A stretch of 44,839 nucleotides of DNA, from positions 1-44,839 of the forward strand of contig NZ_FPBY01000005.1 of NCBI RefSeq assembly GCF_900116755.1, written 5' to 3'. The position numbers and the translations under genes were made by a program. Origin of the DNA: Clostridium sp. DSM 8431 (GTDB taxonomy: Bacteria; Bacillota; Clostridia; Clostridiales; Clostridiaceae). Under the pieces are notes generated by a model. That model searched no databases. It had not been told where the DNA came from and was given only the letters and a program-made list of their open reading frames with translations. How positions within the stretch are numbered: the stretch's first letter is position 1; the number at the start of each line of letters is the position of its first letter. This document shows, one piece after another, positions 26,653 to 35,441 of the stretch.

Positions 26653-27378
26653 ATGACCACTCTTGATATTGTAGAAGGAAAAGAACAAATAGTAACAAAA
26701 TACATACCACTTGTAAAGTATATTGCATCACGTGTAAGTATGGGTAAGAATAAATATATGGAATACGAAGATCTTGTTAGTTATGGAATGATAGGATTAA
26801 TGGATGCAATTTCTAAATATGATGAAACAAAAGGAATGAAGTTTTCATCATATGCTTCAATAAGAATAAAAGGTTCTATAATAGATGAAATAAGAAAGAA
26901 TAGACCAATATCTAAGGGGGCAATGGATAAATTAAATCGATATAATGAAGCCATAGAAAATTTACAAAAGAAACTTTTTAGAGAACCATCAACTGATGAA
27001 ATTGCTGAGTATATGAATTTAACTAAAAGTGAAATAGGTGAAATTGAAAATTACATAAATTATATTTCAGTAGTGTCTCTTGAAGATGTAATATTTTCAG
27101 ATGGTGAAGATATGACTGTAATGGGAATTATAGAGGATAAAAATAGTCCAAGCCCTGAACAATGCTATGAAAAAGAAGAAGAAGTTGAAATATTAGCAAA
27201 AGCTATTGAAAGCTTAAAAGATAAAGATAGAACAGTGCTTAATCTTTATTATTATGAGGGGTTAACATTAAAGGAAATAGGTAAAGTACTTAATGTATCT
27301 GAATCTAGAGTATGTCAACTTCATAGTAGAGCTATACGTAAGCTAAGAGAAAAAATGAAAGCAATGAATTATATGTAA
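26653..27378 (+). CDS. sigD: Flagellar sigma factor SigD (FliA, sigma-28)
   Basis: RNA polymerase sigma factor for late flagellar genes. 241 aa with region 2 (EYEDLVSYGMIGLMDAISKYD, FSSYASIRIKGSIIDEIRK), region 3 (RYNEAIENLQKKLFREPS) and region 4 helix-turn-helix (LTLKEIGKVLNVSESRVCQLHS). Targets present in the window are the promoter at 3563-3589 and possibly 526-552. RBS AGGAGGAAAA before ATG 26653. Its anti-sigma partner FlgM is not in the window. Confidence 0.96.
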   Translation: MTTLDIVEGKEQIVTKYIPLVKYIASRVSMGKNKYMEYEDLVSYGMIGLMDAISKYDETKGMKFSSYASIRIKGSIIDEIRKNRPISKGAMDKLNRYNEAIENLQKKLFREPSTDEIAEYMNLTKSEIGEIENYINYISVVSLEDVIFSDGEDMTVMGIIEDKNSPSPEQCYEKEEEVEILAKAIESLKDKDRTVLNLYYYEGLTLKEIGKVLNVSESRVCQLHSRAIRKLREKMKAMNYM

Positions 27379-27393
27379 AAGAAGGTTTAGAAA

Positions 27394-27840
27394 ATGCCGT
27401 TATTAATTATATTAATAGGAATTATACTTATAGTAGTCAATTATCAAGCCTTAAAAAAGAATAAAGGTTCTTTTTCTAATGTTTATGATAATAAAAAAAA
27501 TGATTTAACTGATATTGATATGAAGATTGTTGAGCTTAGAAAAGAAATGGCAGAAAGTCTTTTAGAATTGCAGCAAGAAATATTAGAACTAAAGGAAACA
27601 AGTGTAAAAGACGATAATTTTAAAGATGTGAAAAATTCTAAAATAGAATCTGATAAGAAAAATGAAAAGGACTATCTTTTAACAACAGAAAATGGAGTTA
27701 TTAATGATATAAGATTTAAAAATAAAACACAGCAGATAAAAGAATTATTAGATATGGGACTTAATGAAGATCAGATTTGTGAGAAGCTTTCACTTGGCAA
27801 GGGGGAAGTACAATTAGTAAAAGGATTATTCAAAAAGTAA
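27394..27840 (+). CDS. Membrane-anchored coiled-coil protein at the SwrB position (DUF6115-like)
   Basis: 148 aa: an N-terminal span (LLIILIGIILIVVNYQAL), a charged coiled-coil centre (KKNDLTDIDMKIVELRKEM through EILELKE), and a C-terminal helical end (IKELLDMGLNEDQICEKLSLG) that looks like a small HTH-type motif. This layout and the place right after sigD resemble B. subtilis SwrB, a positive factor for basal-body export activation, but sequence similarity is not clear by eye. ATG 27394 has AGAAGGTTT upstream. Function is inferred from position. Confidence 0.6.
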   Translation: MPLLIILIGIILIVVNYQALKKNKGSFSNVYDNKKNDLTDIDMKIVELRKEMAESLLELQQEILELKETSVKDDNFKDVKNSKIESDKKNEKDYLLTTENGVINDIRFKNKTQQIKELLDMGLNEDQICEKLSLGKGEVQLVKGLFKK

Positions 27841-28037
27841 AAAAATTATTTGGTTTTTTATGTGATAGTAAAATATTACTAGGTGTAGGTATAGGGCTAA
27901 TTTTAGGTGTAGTACTAATGTTTGGATATAAATATAAAAGCTCTATGACAGATGCTCAGATTGAAGAAAAAGCCAGAGATATGGGTATGCATTATAACAG
28001 TGAATGTAAATCAATCTTTGAAAGGGATGAGAATTAA
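27813..28037 (+). CDS. Tiny single-span membrane protein, apparent ATT start
   Basis: An open frame of about 74 codons fills the gap between the SwrB-position gene and the next rod gene; it has no ATG, GTG or TTG before its membrane span. A GGGGGAAG site (27801-27808) sits at good distance from an ATT at 27813, in frame, so an ATT start is proposed. The product has a basic N-terminus, one span (ILLGVGIGLILGVVLMFGY) and a short tail with MTDAQIEEKARDMGM, a pattern seen in small clostridial membrane proteins. The nearest internal ATG (27918) would cut the span. Overlap with the preceding gene and a stop immediately before the next ATG favour a coupled real gene. Function unknown. Confidence 0.5.
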   Translation: MSKRIIQKVKKLFGFLCDSKILLGVGIGLILGVVLMFGYKYKSSMTDAQIEEKARDMGMHYNSECKSIFERDEN

Positions 28038-28805
28038 ATGATAAGAAGTTTATACACTGCGGTATCAGGTATGATTGCAACAGAAAATCAACAAGCAAAT
28101 GTTGTAAATAACATGACAAATGCCAATACGACGGGATATAAGAAAGATTCATTAATTACTAAAAGCTTTGATGAAGTTTTACTTCAAAATCAACAAAAGG
28201 TTGGAAAAAACCTTTATACTACTAAAAAACTTGGCAAAATGAGTTTTGGAGTGGCAATGGATGAAGTAAATACAAACTTTGAACAAGGTGATTTAAAGGA
28301 AACAGGTAAGAAAAGCGATTTTGGTATTAATGGAAATGGTTTTTTTGCTATTCAAACTTCTGATGGAGTAAAATATACAAGAGATGGTCAATTTAAAGTA
28401 AATAACCAAGGTTATTTAGTAAATACTTCAGGGCATCAGGTATTAGGAAGAAATAATGCTACTGGAGCTTTAGAACCAATATATGTTGGTGGTTCAGAAT
28501 ATGTATTAGATTCTGAAAATAATTTAGTTATTAATGGTCAAGCAGCACAAAAGCTTGCTATAGCTGATTTTGCTGATTATACTCAGCTTAAAAAAGTAGG
28601 AGATAATTATTATACTACAACTGAAAATCCAACTTATATTAATCCTGATATAAAACAAGGATTTTTAGAAAGTTCAAATGTAAATATATTGAATGAAATG
28701 GTAGATATGATAAGTGTAATGAGAAATTTTGAAACTAATCAAAAATTTGTAACTTATATTGATAATACTTTAGAGATGGCAGCAAATAAAGTTGGAAAGG
28801 TATAA
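28038..28805 (+). CDS. flgF: Flagellar hook-basal body protein, FlgF/FlgG type (distal rod)
   Basis: 255-aa axial protein. The N-terminus IRSLYTAVSGMIATENQQANV with NMTNANTTGYKK is the rod motif. The middle has INGNGFFAIQTSDGVKYTRDG, and the C-terminus has [28 protein letters not shown], the FlgG/FlgF end. It is one of two paralogues in tandem; the other reads more like FlgG, so FlgF is used here, but by-eye assignment between the two is uncertain. It begins directly after the preceding stop. Confidence 0.85.
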   Translation: MIRSLYTAVSGMIATENQQANVVNNMTNANTTGYKKDSLITKSFDEVLLQNQQKVGKNLYTTKKLGKMSFGVAMDEVNTNFEQGDLKETGKKSDFGINGNGFFAIQTSDGVKYTRDGQFKVNNQGYLVNTSGHQVLGRNNATGALEPIYVGGSEYVLDSENNLVINGQAAQKLAIADFADYTQLKKVGDNYYTTTENPTYINPDIKQGFLESSNVNILNEMVDMISVMRNFETNQKFVTYIDNTLEMAANKVGKV

Positions 28806-28827
28806 AGGGTAAAGGGGAGAGAAGAGC

Positions 28828-29595
28828 ATGTATAGAATATTAAGTACAAGTAAAACTGGAATGAATGCATACCAGTCAAAAATGGATGCAATAAGTAATA
28901 ATTTAGCTAATTCCACTACTACTGGTTATAAATCTGTTGATGTAGCTTTTAAAGACTTAATGTCTGAATCATTAAATAGACAAGGGTATAAAACTAATAA
29001 AGAAAACATGGTAATAGGAACAGGTACAAGATCCGTTGATGTTTCTAGAAATCAGACTCAAGGAAGTTTAAGAAATACAGAATTAAGTACAGATATAGCT
29101 CTTGATGGGTTAGGATATTTTAAAGTTATTTCTGCAAATGGAAATGAAGCTTATACAAGAGATGGTGGTTTTAAAATTGATGGTTATGGAAAGCTTGTAG
29201 ATAGCTTTGGAAATAAACTTAATGTAGAGTATGCAGAGGGATATTCTGAAAATAATGTTATCTTAACATCTGAAAACTTTTCTATAAGTAAACATGGTGA
29301 CTTGTATGTAAAGATGGGTCAAAACTATACTAAAGTAGGAGAAATACCAGTTTATAATGCAATAGGAGATGGATCTTTTGCATCAATTGGAGAAAATCTT
29401 TTTGTACCAACGGAAGGTGCTGTAGTAGAGAGAACTACAGACACAGATATGTACCAAGGATTTCTTGAGATGTCTAATGTAGACATGGGATCACAAATGA
29501 GTGACCTTATAGTTGCACAAAGAGCATATCAAATGGCTGGTAAGGGAATTACTACTTCAGATGAAATGTGGAAAATGATAAATAATATTAGATAA
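28828..29595 (+). CDS. flgG: Flagellar rod protein FlgG-like (second distal-rod paralogue)
   Basis: 255 aa, same length as its neighbour. YRILSTSKTGMNAYQSKMD with AISNNLANSTTTGYKSVD is the rod/hook N-terminal motif; IALDGLGYFKV and AYTRDGGFKIDG form the central signature; GFLEMSNVDMGSQMSDLIVAQRAY is the C-terminal one. It forms the drive-shaft rod leading to the hook. GGGGAGAGAAG precedes ATG 28828. It is the last gene of the flagellar operon, followed by a terminator. Confidence 0.87.
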   Translation: MYRILSTSKTGMNAYQSKMDAISNNLANSTTTGYKSVDVAFKDLMSESLNRQGYKTNKENMVIGTGTRSVDVSRNQTQGSLRNTELSTDIALDGLGYFKVISANGNEAYTRDGGFKIDGYGKLVDSFGNKLNVEYAEGYSENNVILTSENFSISKHGDLYVKMGQNYTKVGEIPVYNAIGDGSFASIGENLFVPTEGAVVERTTDTDMYQGFLEMSNVDMGSQMSDLIVAQRAYQMAGKGITTSDEMWKMINNIR

Positions 29596-29600
29596 TAATA

Positions 29601-29635
29601 AAAAAAGCTGTTCCAAAATTGGAGCAGCTTTTTTT
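29601..29635. terminator. Bidirectional terminator between flagellar operon and pyrophosphatase
   Basis: A 14-bp stem (29601-29614 with 29621-29634, one G-U pair) with A run on the left and T run on the right. It can end transcription from flgG on the plus strand and from the convergent minus-strand gene. Confidence 0.9.
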
Positions 29636-29638
29636 ATA

Positions 29639-31279
29639 TTATAAAGTATTTATATAGCTAGTTAATGGTGGAACAACTTGTTTCTTTCTTGATAGAACAC
29701 CAGGAAGGAAAGCTGTTTCATCTTCTAAAGTTACATTGAAAGCTTTTTCTATAACATCTGTATTACCAACTGCTAATATTTGAGAACCTTCATTTAAGAT
29801 ATCAGTTAAAAGTAATAACATTGTATCAAACGAACCTTCGTCAGCTTTCTTATTCATATAGTTAAGCATTTCTTCTTTTAAAGGCATGAATCCTTCTATA
29901 TCCATTGTATTAACTTGAGAAATACCAACTTTCATATTACCCATTGAGAATGGTTTAAAGTCAGAGTTAAATATTTCATCAACTGTTTTACCTTGAAGAG
30001 AAGTACCAGCTTTAAACATTTCTTTTGCAAATTCATCTAAGCTAGAGATTCCAGCGATTTCAGCTAACTTTTTGCATATAGTAATGTCTTGTTCTGTACA
30101 AGTTGGGCTTCTGAATAATAATGTATCTGAAATTATTGCTCCACATAAAGCTCCAGCAGCTTCTTTTGATGGATTTAATCCTTGTTCAAAGAAACATTTA
30201 GCTACTATAGTTGATGAACTTCCAAGAGGTTCATTTCTAAAGTAAATTGGATTGTTAGTTAATACATCAGCAATTCTATGGTGATCTATTATTTCAAGAA
30301 CTTCAGCTTCATCTAATCCATCTACTGATTGACCTCTCTCATTATGATCAACTTGAATAACTTTCTTTTTGAAGTTTGAGATTAAGTGGAATCTTGAAAT
30401 TGTTCCAATAACCTTACCGTCTCTATCAGTTACAGGGTAACTTCTAAATCTAGTTTCTATCATTGTTTGCTTAATATCGTCAACTAATTCATCTTCAGAG
30501 AAAGATACTAAGTTTTCCTTAGCCATTACATAGCTTACAGGAATACTTTGAATGATAAGTCTAGATGTAGTGAAGGAATCATGAGGAGTGCTTATAACAT
30601 TAACTCCAGCTTTCTTGGCAGCTTCTATAACTTCAGGATCAACTTCATGAGATCCAGTTACTACCATAAGTGAAACCTTTATATCTATTAATTCCTTTTG
30701 GATTTCAGGTCTATTACCAACTATTGCAATATCACCTTCATCAACTAATTTTCTTAAACTATCAGATTTCATAGCAGCTACAGCTATTTTTCCAGGGAAT
30801 CTTTGATTATTTTCATCTATATATAATCCCTTAGCTGATAGAGTATCTATTATATTTTCTATAGTAGTATTACTTTTATCTAATATACAGTTATCCCATA
30901 TATCCATATAGGAAGATGTTAAATTAGAAATAGATAATATACCTACAAGATGGTCATTAGCATCTGCAACTGGAAGAGATTTAACATTTTTATCTCTCAT
31001 TATATTCCAAGCCATTTTAAGTGAAATATCAGGAGAAATAGCATTTATCTTATCGATATCTAAGTCTTCTACCTTCAGTTTAACAGTTTCTAAGAATGCA
31101 GGTGCTTCTATATTAAATCTGTCAAGTATGTATTGAGTTTCCCTATTTACATTTCCAAGTCTTACAGGGATTACAGGGATGTCACTAGTCTTATTTTTTA
31201 ATTCAGCGTAACCAATAGCTGCACAAATTGAATCTGAATCAGGATTCTTGTGGCCAGTTACGTATATAACATTTTTCAA
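29639..31279 (-). CDS. ppaC: Manganese-type inorganic pyrophosphatase with CBS and DRTGG domains
   Basis: Family II (DHH) pyrophosphatase, hydrolysing PPi to phosphate in the cytoplasm. About 546 aa, longer than the simple 310-aa enzymes because a regulatory insert is present. The N-terminal motif is VTGHKNPDSDSICAAIGY; then a CBS unit (ISPDISLKMAWNIMRDKNVKSLPVAD), a DRTGG region, a second CBS unit (YPVTDRDGKVIGTISR), the DHHRIAD motif, and a DHHA2 end with SRKKQVVPPL. Such enzymes are known to be tuned by AMP/ADP and diadenosine polyphosphates through the CBS/DRTGG part. Start TTG 31279 has AAAGGAGGG upstream; a longer ATG frame lacks a site. It is divergent from the P-type ATPase. Confidence 0.93.
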   Translation of the reverse strand: MKNVIYVTGHKNPDSDSICAAIGYAELKNKTSDIPVIPVRLGNVNRETQYILDRFNIEAPAFLETVKLKVEDLDIDKINAISPDISLKMAWNIMRDKNVKSLPVADANDHLVGILSISNLTSSYMDIWDNCILDKSNTTIENIIDTLSAKGLYIDENNQRFPGKIAVAAMKSDSLRKLVDEGDIAIVGNRPEIQKELIDIKVSLMVVTGSHEVDPEVIEAAKKAGVNVISTPHDSFTTSRLIIQSIPVSYVMAKENLVSFSEDELVDDIKQTMIETRFRSYPVTDRDGKVIGTISRFHLISNFKKKVIQVDHNERGQSVDGLDEAEVLEIIDHHRIADVLTNNPIYFRNEPLGSSSTIVAKCFFEQGLNPSKEAAGALCGAIISDTLLFRSPTCTEQDITICKKLAEIAGISSLDEFAKEMFKAGTSLQGKTVDEIFNSDFKPFSMGNMKVGISQVNTMDIEGFMPLKEEMLNYMNKKADEGSFDTMLLLLTDILNEGSQILAVGNTDVIEKAFNVTLEDETAFLPGVLSRKKQVVPPLTSYINTL

Positions 31280-31448
31280 AATAGACCCTCCTTTAATAAT
31301 ATAAATTAACATATTATATTTTAAGGCTAAAGAATAAAAAAGTAAAGAAAACTTATAAATAGTATATATTAATCATTTTTTATTATGTTCTAAGTTTCTT
31401 TCATAAAAATATATATATATTATAAATTATGTTTAAGGAGGAAAAAGG

Positions 31449-33992
31449 GTGATACAGGAAAAGTCATCAGGACCTGGACTGTCAAGTAAGGAAGCTGATA
31501 AGAGAATAAAAGAATTTGGTTTAAATGAGCTTCAACATAAAAAGAAGGTTTCTCCTGTTTTTATATTTTTAGCTCAGTTCAATGATTTTATGGTATGGGT
31601 TTTACTTGGAGCTACTATAATTTCAGGAATAATGGGAGATACTGCTGATGCCATTACAATAATTATCATTGTAATAGTAAATGCAATCTTAGGTTTTGTT
31701 CAGGAATTTAGAACAGAAAAGTCTTTAGAAGCATTAAAAAATTTGGCTGCACCAACCTGTAAGGTATTTAGAGATGGCAGAATAAAAATATTAAGTTCAT
31801 CTTATCTTACAATAGGAGATGTGGTTGTATTAGATGCAGGTGATAGAATACCAGCAGATGGAGTTCTTATAGAGTCTTCTGGAATAATGGTTGATGAATC
31901 ACTTTTGACAGGAGAATCTGTAGGAGTAAGTAAGGATACTAAAAAGAAGAATACTGTTTTTATGGGAACTACAGTATTAAAAGGAAAAGGGCTATTCAAA
32001 GTAGATGGAATAGGTATGAAAACAGAGATGGGGAAGATTGCAAACCTTCTTGATAATATAAAGGAGGATAAATCGCCATTAAAAGAAAGACTAGAATCCT
32101 TAGGAAAGATTCTTGTTATTATTTGTCTTGTTATATGTGCATTAGTTACTGCACTAGGAATTGTTAGAGGTAATGATATAACTGAAATGTTTCTTTTAGG
32201 AGTAAGTCTTGCTGTTGCAGCTATTCCTGAAGGACTTGCAGCTATAGTTACAGTAGCCTTAGCTTTAGGTGTATCAAGAATGCTTAAGAGAAATGCACTA
32301 ATAAGAAAGCTTCCAGCAGTTGAAACTTTAGGATGTACAAATATTATATGTTCAGATAAAACTGGTACACTTACACAAAATAGAATGACAGTTAAGGAAG
32401 TTTATTTAAATGAACGCATATATGAGCTTGATAAAAGTGAGCTTAACAATTATGAATTATTACAAAAGGCTTTTATTTATTGTAATGATTGTAATTATGA
32501 TTTTAAGGAGAAGAGTGTTGAAAGGTGTCTTCATGGAGATCCGACAGAGACAGCATTAATAAAAATGTTTTTTAATAAAACTAATGAGTTAGAATCTTAT
32601 GTTAAAAAAGCAAAAAGGATATTTGATATACCTTTTGATTCAACTAGAAAAATGATGTCTGTTATCATGGAAGAAAAGGGAAAGAATACATGCTATGTTA
32701 AAGGAGCTCCAGAAAGACTTATAAATAGATGTAGCTATATATTAGAAAATGGTAAGATTAAGCCACTAACACCTCAAAAGAAGAAGAAGGTATATGAATC
32801 TATTGAACTTATGTCTTCAAGGGCATTAAGATGTATTGCTGCAGCATATAAGGAGCAGAATTTATGTAAAGATGAAAGATTAGAAAATGATCTTATTTTT
32901 ATTGGTATTGCAGGAAGTATTGATCCTCCAAGGGATGAAGCTAGAGATGCAGTATTAAAGTGTAAACTTGCAGGTATAAAGCCTATTATGATTACAGGAG
33001 ATCATAAAAGTACAGCTCTTGCCATTGCTAAGTCTTTAAACATATGTAATAGTGAAGATCAGGTAATAACTGGAGATGAAATAGAGAAAATAAATGATAG
33101 AGAGCTTAAGAAAAAGGTTTTAAAAACAAGGGTATTTGCAAGGGTATCACCAGATCATAAGCTAAGGATAGTTAAGGCCTTTAAAAAGAATAATAATGTT
33201 GTTGCAATGACTGGAGATGGTGTAAATGATGCACCAGCTATTAAGGAGGCAGATATAGGTATTTCTATGGGATTAACAGGTACTGATGTAACTAAGGAAG
33301 CCTCTTCAATGATTTTAATGGATGATAATTTTGCAACTATAGTTTCAGCTGTAGAAGAGGGAAGAGTTATATATGATAATATAAGAAAGTTTATAAGATA
33401 TCTATTATCATGTAACTTAGGTGAGGTTTTAACAATGTTTTTAGCCTCTTTATTTACTCTTCCAAGTCCACTTACACCTATACAAATATTATTTGTAAAT
33501 CTTGCAACTGATGGTCTTCCTGCCATTGCATTAGGAGTAGATCCTCCAGATAATGATATTATGAGGCAGTTACCTAGAAAGAGAAATGAAGGTATTTTTG
33601 CAAGAGGACTTGCTGAAAAGATAGTAGTTAGAGGAAGTCTTATTGGTATATGTACATTATTATCTTTTATGGTAGGAAGATATTATAGAATGAATCTTGA
33701 TACATGTAGAACTATAACTTTAGCAACTCTTGTTATGTCACAGTTGTTTCATGTTTTTGAGTGTAGGTCAGAAAGACATTCAATTTTTGAAATAAAGCTA
33801 TTTACTAATCCTTATTTAGTAGGAGCAGTAAGTGTTTCTATAATTATGTTATGTAGTATTTTATATATATCATTTTTCCAGAGTATTTTTCACACTGTAG
33901 CTTTAAATTTAGGGCAATGGATGATTGTTTTATGTTTTTCTGGTGTTATAGCATTAATAAATAGTATTTATCTATTAATAAAAACAAAGTAA
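31449..33992 (+). CDS. P-type cation ATPase, calcium-transporting (P2A-like)
   Basis: 847-aa membrane pump. N-terminal cation-ATPase domain (SSKEADKRIKEFGLNEL), actuator motif DESLLTGESVGV, phosphorylation site CSDKTGTLTQNRMT, nucleotide-binding GDPTETALIKMF and KGAPERLINRC, hinge MTGDGVNDAPAIKEADIGI, and a C-terminal bundle of spans. The M4 segment has AAIPEGLAAIVTVALALGV (PEGLxA; PEGLP is usual in SERCA-like pumps), which supports a P2-type Ca2+ pump; transport specificity is inferred. Start is GTG 31449 with AAGGAGG seven bases upstream. It stands alone, with a terminator after it. Confidence 0.9.
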   Translation: MIQEKSSGPGLSSKEADKRIKEFGLNELQHKKKVSPVFIFLAQFNDFMVWVLLGATIISGIMGDTADAITIIIIVIVNAILGFVQEFRTEKSLEALKNLAAPTCKVFRDGRIKILSSSYLTIGDVVVLDAGDRIPADGVLIESSGIMVDESLLTGESVGVSKDTKKKNTVFMGTTVLKGKGLFKVDGIGMKTEMGKIANLLDNIKEDKSPLKERLESLGKILVIICLVICALVTALGIVRGNDITEMFLLGVSLAVAAIPEGLAAIVTVALALGVSRMLKRNALIRKLPAVETLGCTNIICSDKTGTLTQNRMTVKEVYLNERIYELDKSELNNYELLQKAFIYCNDCNYDFKEKSVERCLHGDPTETALIKMFFNKTNELESYVKKAKRIFDIPFDSTRKMMSVIMEEKGKNTCYVKGAPERLINRCSYILENGKIKPLTPQKKKKVYESIELMSSRALRCIAAAYKEQNLCKDERLENDLIFIGIAGSIDPPRDEARDAVLKCKLAGIKPIMITGDHKSTALAIAKSLNICNSEDQVITGDEIEKINDRELKKKVLKTRVFARVSPDHKLRIVKAFKKNNNVVAMTGDGVNDAPAIKEADIGISMGLTGTDVTKEASSMILMDDNFATIVSAVEEGRVIYDNIRKFIRYLLSCNLGEVLTMFLASLFTLPSPLTPIQILFVNLATDGLPAIALGVDPPDNDIMRQLPRKRNEGIFARGLAEKIVVRGSLIGICTLLSFMVGRYYRMNLDTCRTITLATLVMSQLFHVFECRSERHSIFEIKLFTNPYLVGAVSVSIIMLCSILYISFFQSIFHTVALNLGQWMIVLCFSGVIALINSIYLLIKTK

Positions 33993-34008
33993 TTTAGGGC
34001 AGAATTTA

Positions 34009-34044
34009 AGGCAATAGATTTCCCAAAAATCTACTGCCTTATTA
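34009..34044 (+). terminator. Terminator after the P-type ATPase gene
   Basis: A 13-bp stem with one mismatch (34009-34021 with 34028-34040) followed by TTATTATT. It lies between convergent genes; the minus-strand side has few Ts, so it mainly serves the plus strand. Confidence 0.7.
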
Positions 34045-34455
34045 TTAAAATCTCATTCTTCCTGCTTGTTGTCTTGAACGCTTTAATTGTGAGTGATCTA
34101 CAGGGATTAAATCTTTTTTAGTAGTTAGGTTAAGAACGTTTTGAACTTGAAGTATTTCAGAGTCTTTCTTGCCTTTAACACCTTTAAGCCCCATGATCAT
34201 TACTTTATGACCAACTGAAACTTGAATAAAATCTACAGGTTTAAACCATCTTAACTTTTTATATCTAGCTTTAACAATAGCTTTACCTATTTCTGGTTTT
34301 ATTACAAAATCAACAACTAATCTATGAAATAAAAAATAATTTTTCTTAGTATACTTTATAGAAACTACTGTACCTGCAGTACTAGCTATTCTGTCTCCAT
34401 ATTTTTGCATATATGATTCTTGAAAGTATTTATCGAACTTATCTCTAAAACTCAT
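34045..34455 (-). CDS. Small basic conserved-type hypothetical protein
   Basis: 136 aa, not recognised. Features: N-terminal FRDKFDKYFQESYMQKYGDRI; a beta-rich middle with TVVSIKYTKKNYFLFHRLVVD; strongly basic (Lys/Arg), with a C-terminus KRSRQQAGRMRF that is Arg-rich. No signal peptide or membrane span. The start ATG at 34455 has an AAGGAG site. It might bind nucleic acid, judging only by charge; this is weak. It lies downstream of queT on the same strand but after a separate terminator. Confidence 0.6.
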   Translation of the reverse strand: MSFRDKFDKYFQESYMQKYGDRIASTAGTVVSIKYTKKNYFLFHRLVVDFVIKPEIGKAIVKARYKKLRWFKPVDFIQVSVGHKVMIMGLKGVKGKKDSEILQVQNVLNLTTKKDLIPVDHSQLKRSRQQAGRMRF

Positions 34456-34585
34456 TTGAAAACTCCTTCTTTATATAAAATACAAATAATTTCTAAAGTT
34501 GTTTAAACCTTATCAGTGGTATTATATCATAGTTTGTGACTTTATGAAATATAAATTAATTTTTAGAAAATTTAATAGAATTAGT

Positions 34586-34634
34586 AAAAAAAAGACATTC
34601 TTATTTGATTTATTAATAAGAATATCTTTTTTTG
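34586..34634. terminator. Strong bidirectional-type terminator downstream of queT
   Basis: An inverted repeat at 34586-34604 with 34615-34633, A-rich on the left and T-rich on the right, lies 22 bases past the queT stop on the minus strand. It ends queT transcription. No plus-strand gene ends here. Confidence 0.8.
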
Positions 34635-34655
34635 TTATACTGATGCCTTATGGGG

Positions 34656-35195
34656 CTATATTGATTTTAATTTTTCTAAGTAAGTTTTATTATTTAAATC
34701 TATTCTTATAGCTTCTACAAAATGCTTATTTTTAAATAGTACAAATTTAAATAATGGATAACCTATTATAGTCATAATTAAAAATTCACCTATACCTACA
34801 GTTAAACAGTTAAACCAGAATGGTTGCTGAGCTACATAGAATAATTCAGCAGCAACGAATATTGCATTTATGATTGTTGGCCATAATGTAGCTACAAAAA
34901 GGCTTTTACTTTTATACATAAGGTATGTAGATATTAGTGTTGCAAGACTACCTACAATTACATCTATAAGTCCAAAAGAATAAAGGTTTGAAATAGCGCA
35001 TCCAAGAGTTAGTCCTACTACATATAATGGATCTATAAAAGCTAAAAAGTTTAATAACTCTGAAGGTCTAGCTTGAATAGGACCATAAGAAATACCTGAA
35101 AAGACTAAAGTTACAACTACATATATAGCAGCTGTTAAAGCTATTTTTATTAAACCAGGTACTCCAACTCTTTTTAGTATATTACTTGTTTCCAT
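34656..35195 (-). CDS. queT: Queuosine-precursor transporter QueT
   Basis: 179-aa membrane protein of the QueT family, which imports a queuosine precursor (preQ0/preQ1-like). Several hydrophobic spans are visible; the conserved segment is FSGISYGPIQARPSELLNFLAF, then ISNLYSFGLIDVIVGSLATL and the C-terminal GEFLIMTIIGYPL. The start ATG at 35195 has GGAGGAGA upstream. It is controlled by the preQ1-I riboswitch at 35404-35441, which supports the assignment. The energy-coupling components are not nearby, as is common for ECF S-type subunits. Confidence 0.9.
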   Translation of the reverse strand: METSNILKRVGVPGLIKIALTAAIYVVVTLVFSGISYGPIQARPSELLNFLAFIDPLYVVGLTLGCAISNLYSFGLIDVIVGSLATLISTYLMYKSKSLFVATLWPTIINAIFVAAELFYVAQQPFWFNCLTVGIGEFLIMTIIGYPLFKFVLFKNKHFVEAIRIDLNNKTYLEKLKSI

Positions 35196-35343
35196 ATTGA
35201 TTTCTCCTCCGAAAAAACTTTTTTAAATCAATTAACAAGCTCTTAATCTCTTTTAAAACCAGTTAAGTTTTTAATCCATAGGGATTCATTTCTCTTTTGT
35301 TTTATTTAATGCTTTAAAAAAATATAAATTTCATTATTTTTAG

Positions 35344-35378
35344 CAAAAAATAAAGACCTGCTTATGAAATAAGGCAGA
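35344..35378 (-). terminator. Terminator of the preQ1 riboswitch expression platform
   Basis: On the minus strand, CTGCC-TTAT (35377-35369) pairs with ATAAGCAG (35365-35358), one base bulged, followed by a T-rich stretch. It lies between the aptamer and queT, so ligand binding would promote termination (OFF switch by analogy with known preQ1-I switches). Confidence 0.6.
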
Positions 35379-35403
35379 CCTAGTATTATCTTTAAAAAAG
35401 GTG

Positions 35404-35441
35404 CCTAGTTTTATTTAGAGACAGGAGGCTTGCGAACTGTC
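35404..35441 (-). ncRNA. preQ1-I riboswitch aptamer
   Basis: On the minus strand the stem GACAG/CUGUC encloses a loop starting UUCGCA and holding CCUC; the downstream A-rich tail (UAAAUAAAAC) ends in UAGG, whose AGG can pair with the loop CCU to form the class-I pseudoknot. Size, stem, loop and tail match the short preQ1-I class. It lies about 210 bases upstream of queT. The gap 35196-35702 holds this riboswitch and its terminator; the rest (35443-35702) is A/T-rich with nothing else I can support. Confidence 0.8.

Noticed and set aside
34499-34711. Plus-strand open frame of 70 codons between the basic hypothetical gene and queT
   Set aside because: It runs through the queT terminator hairpin and into the queT 3' end, has no ribosome-binding site and has an A/T-run composition; a chance frame.
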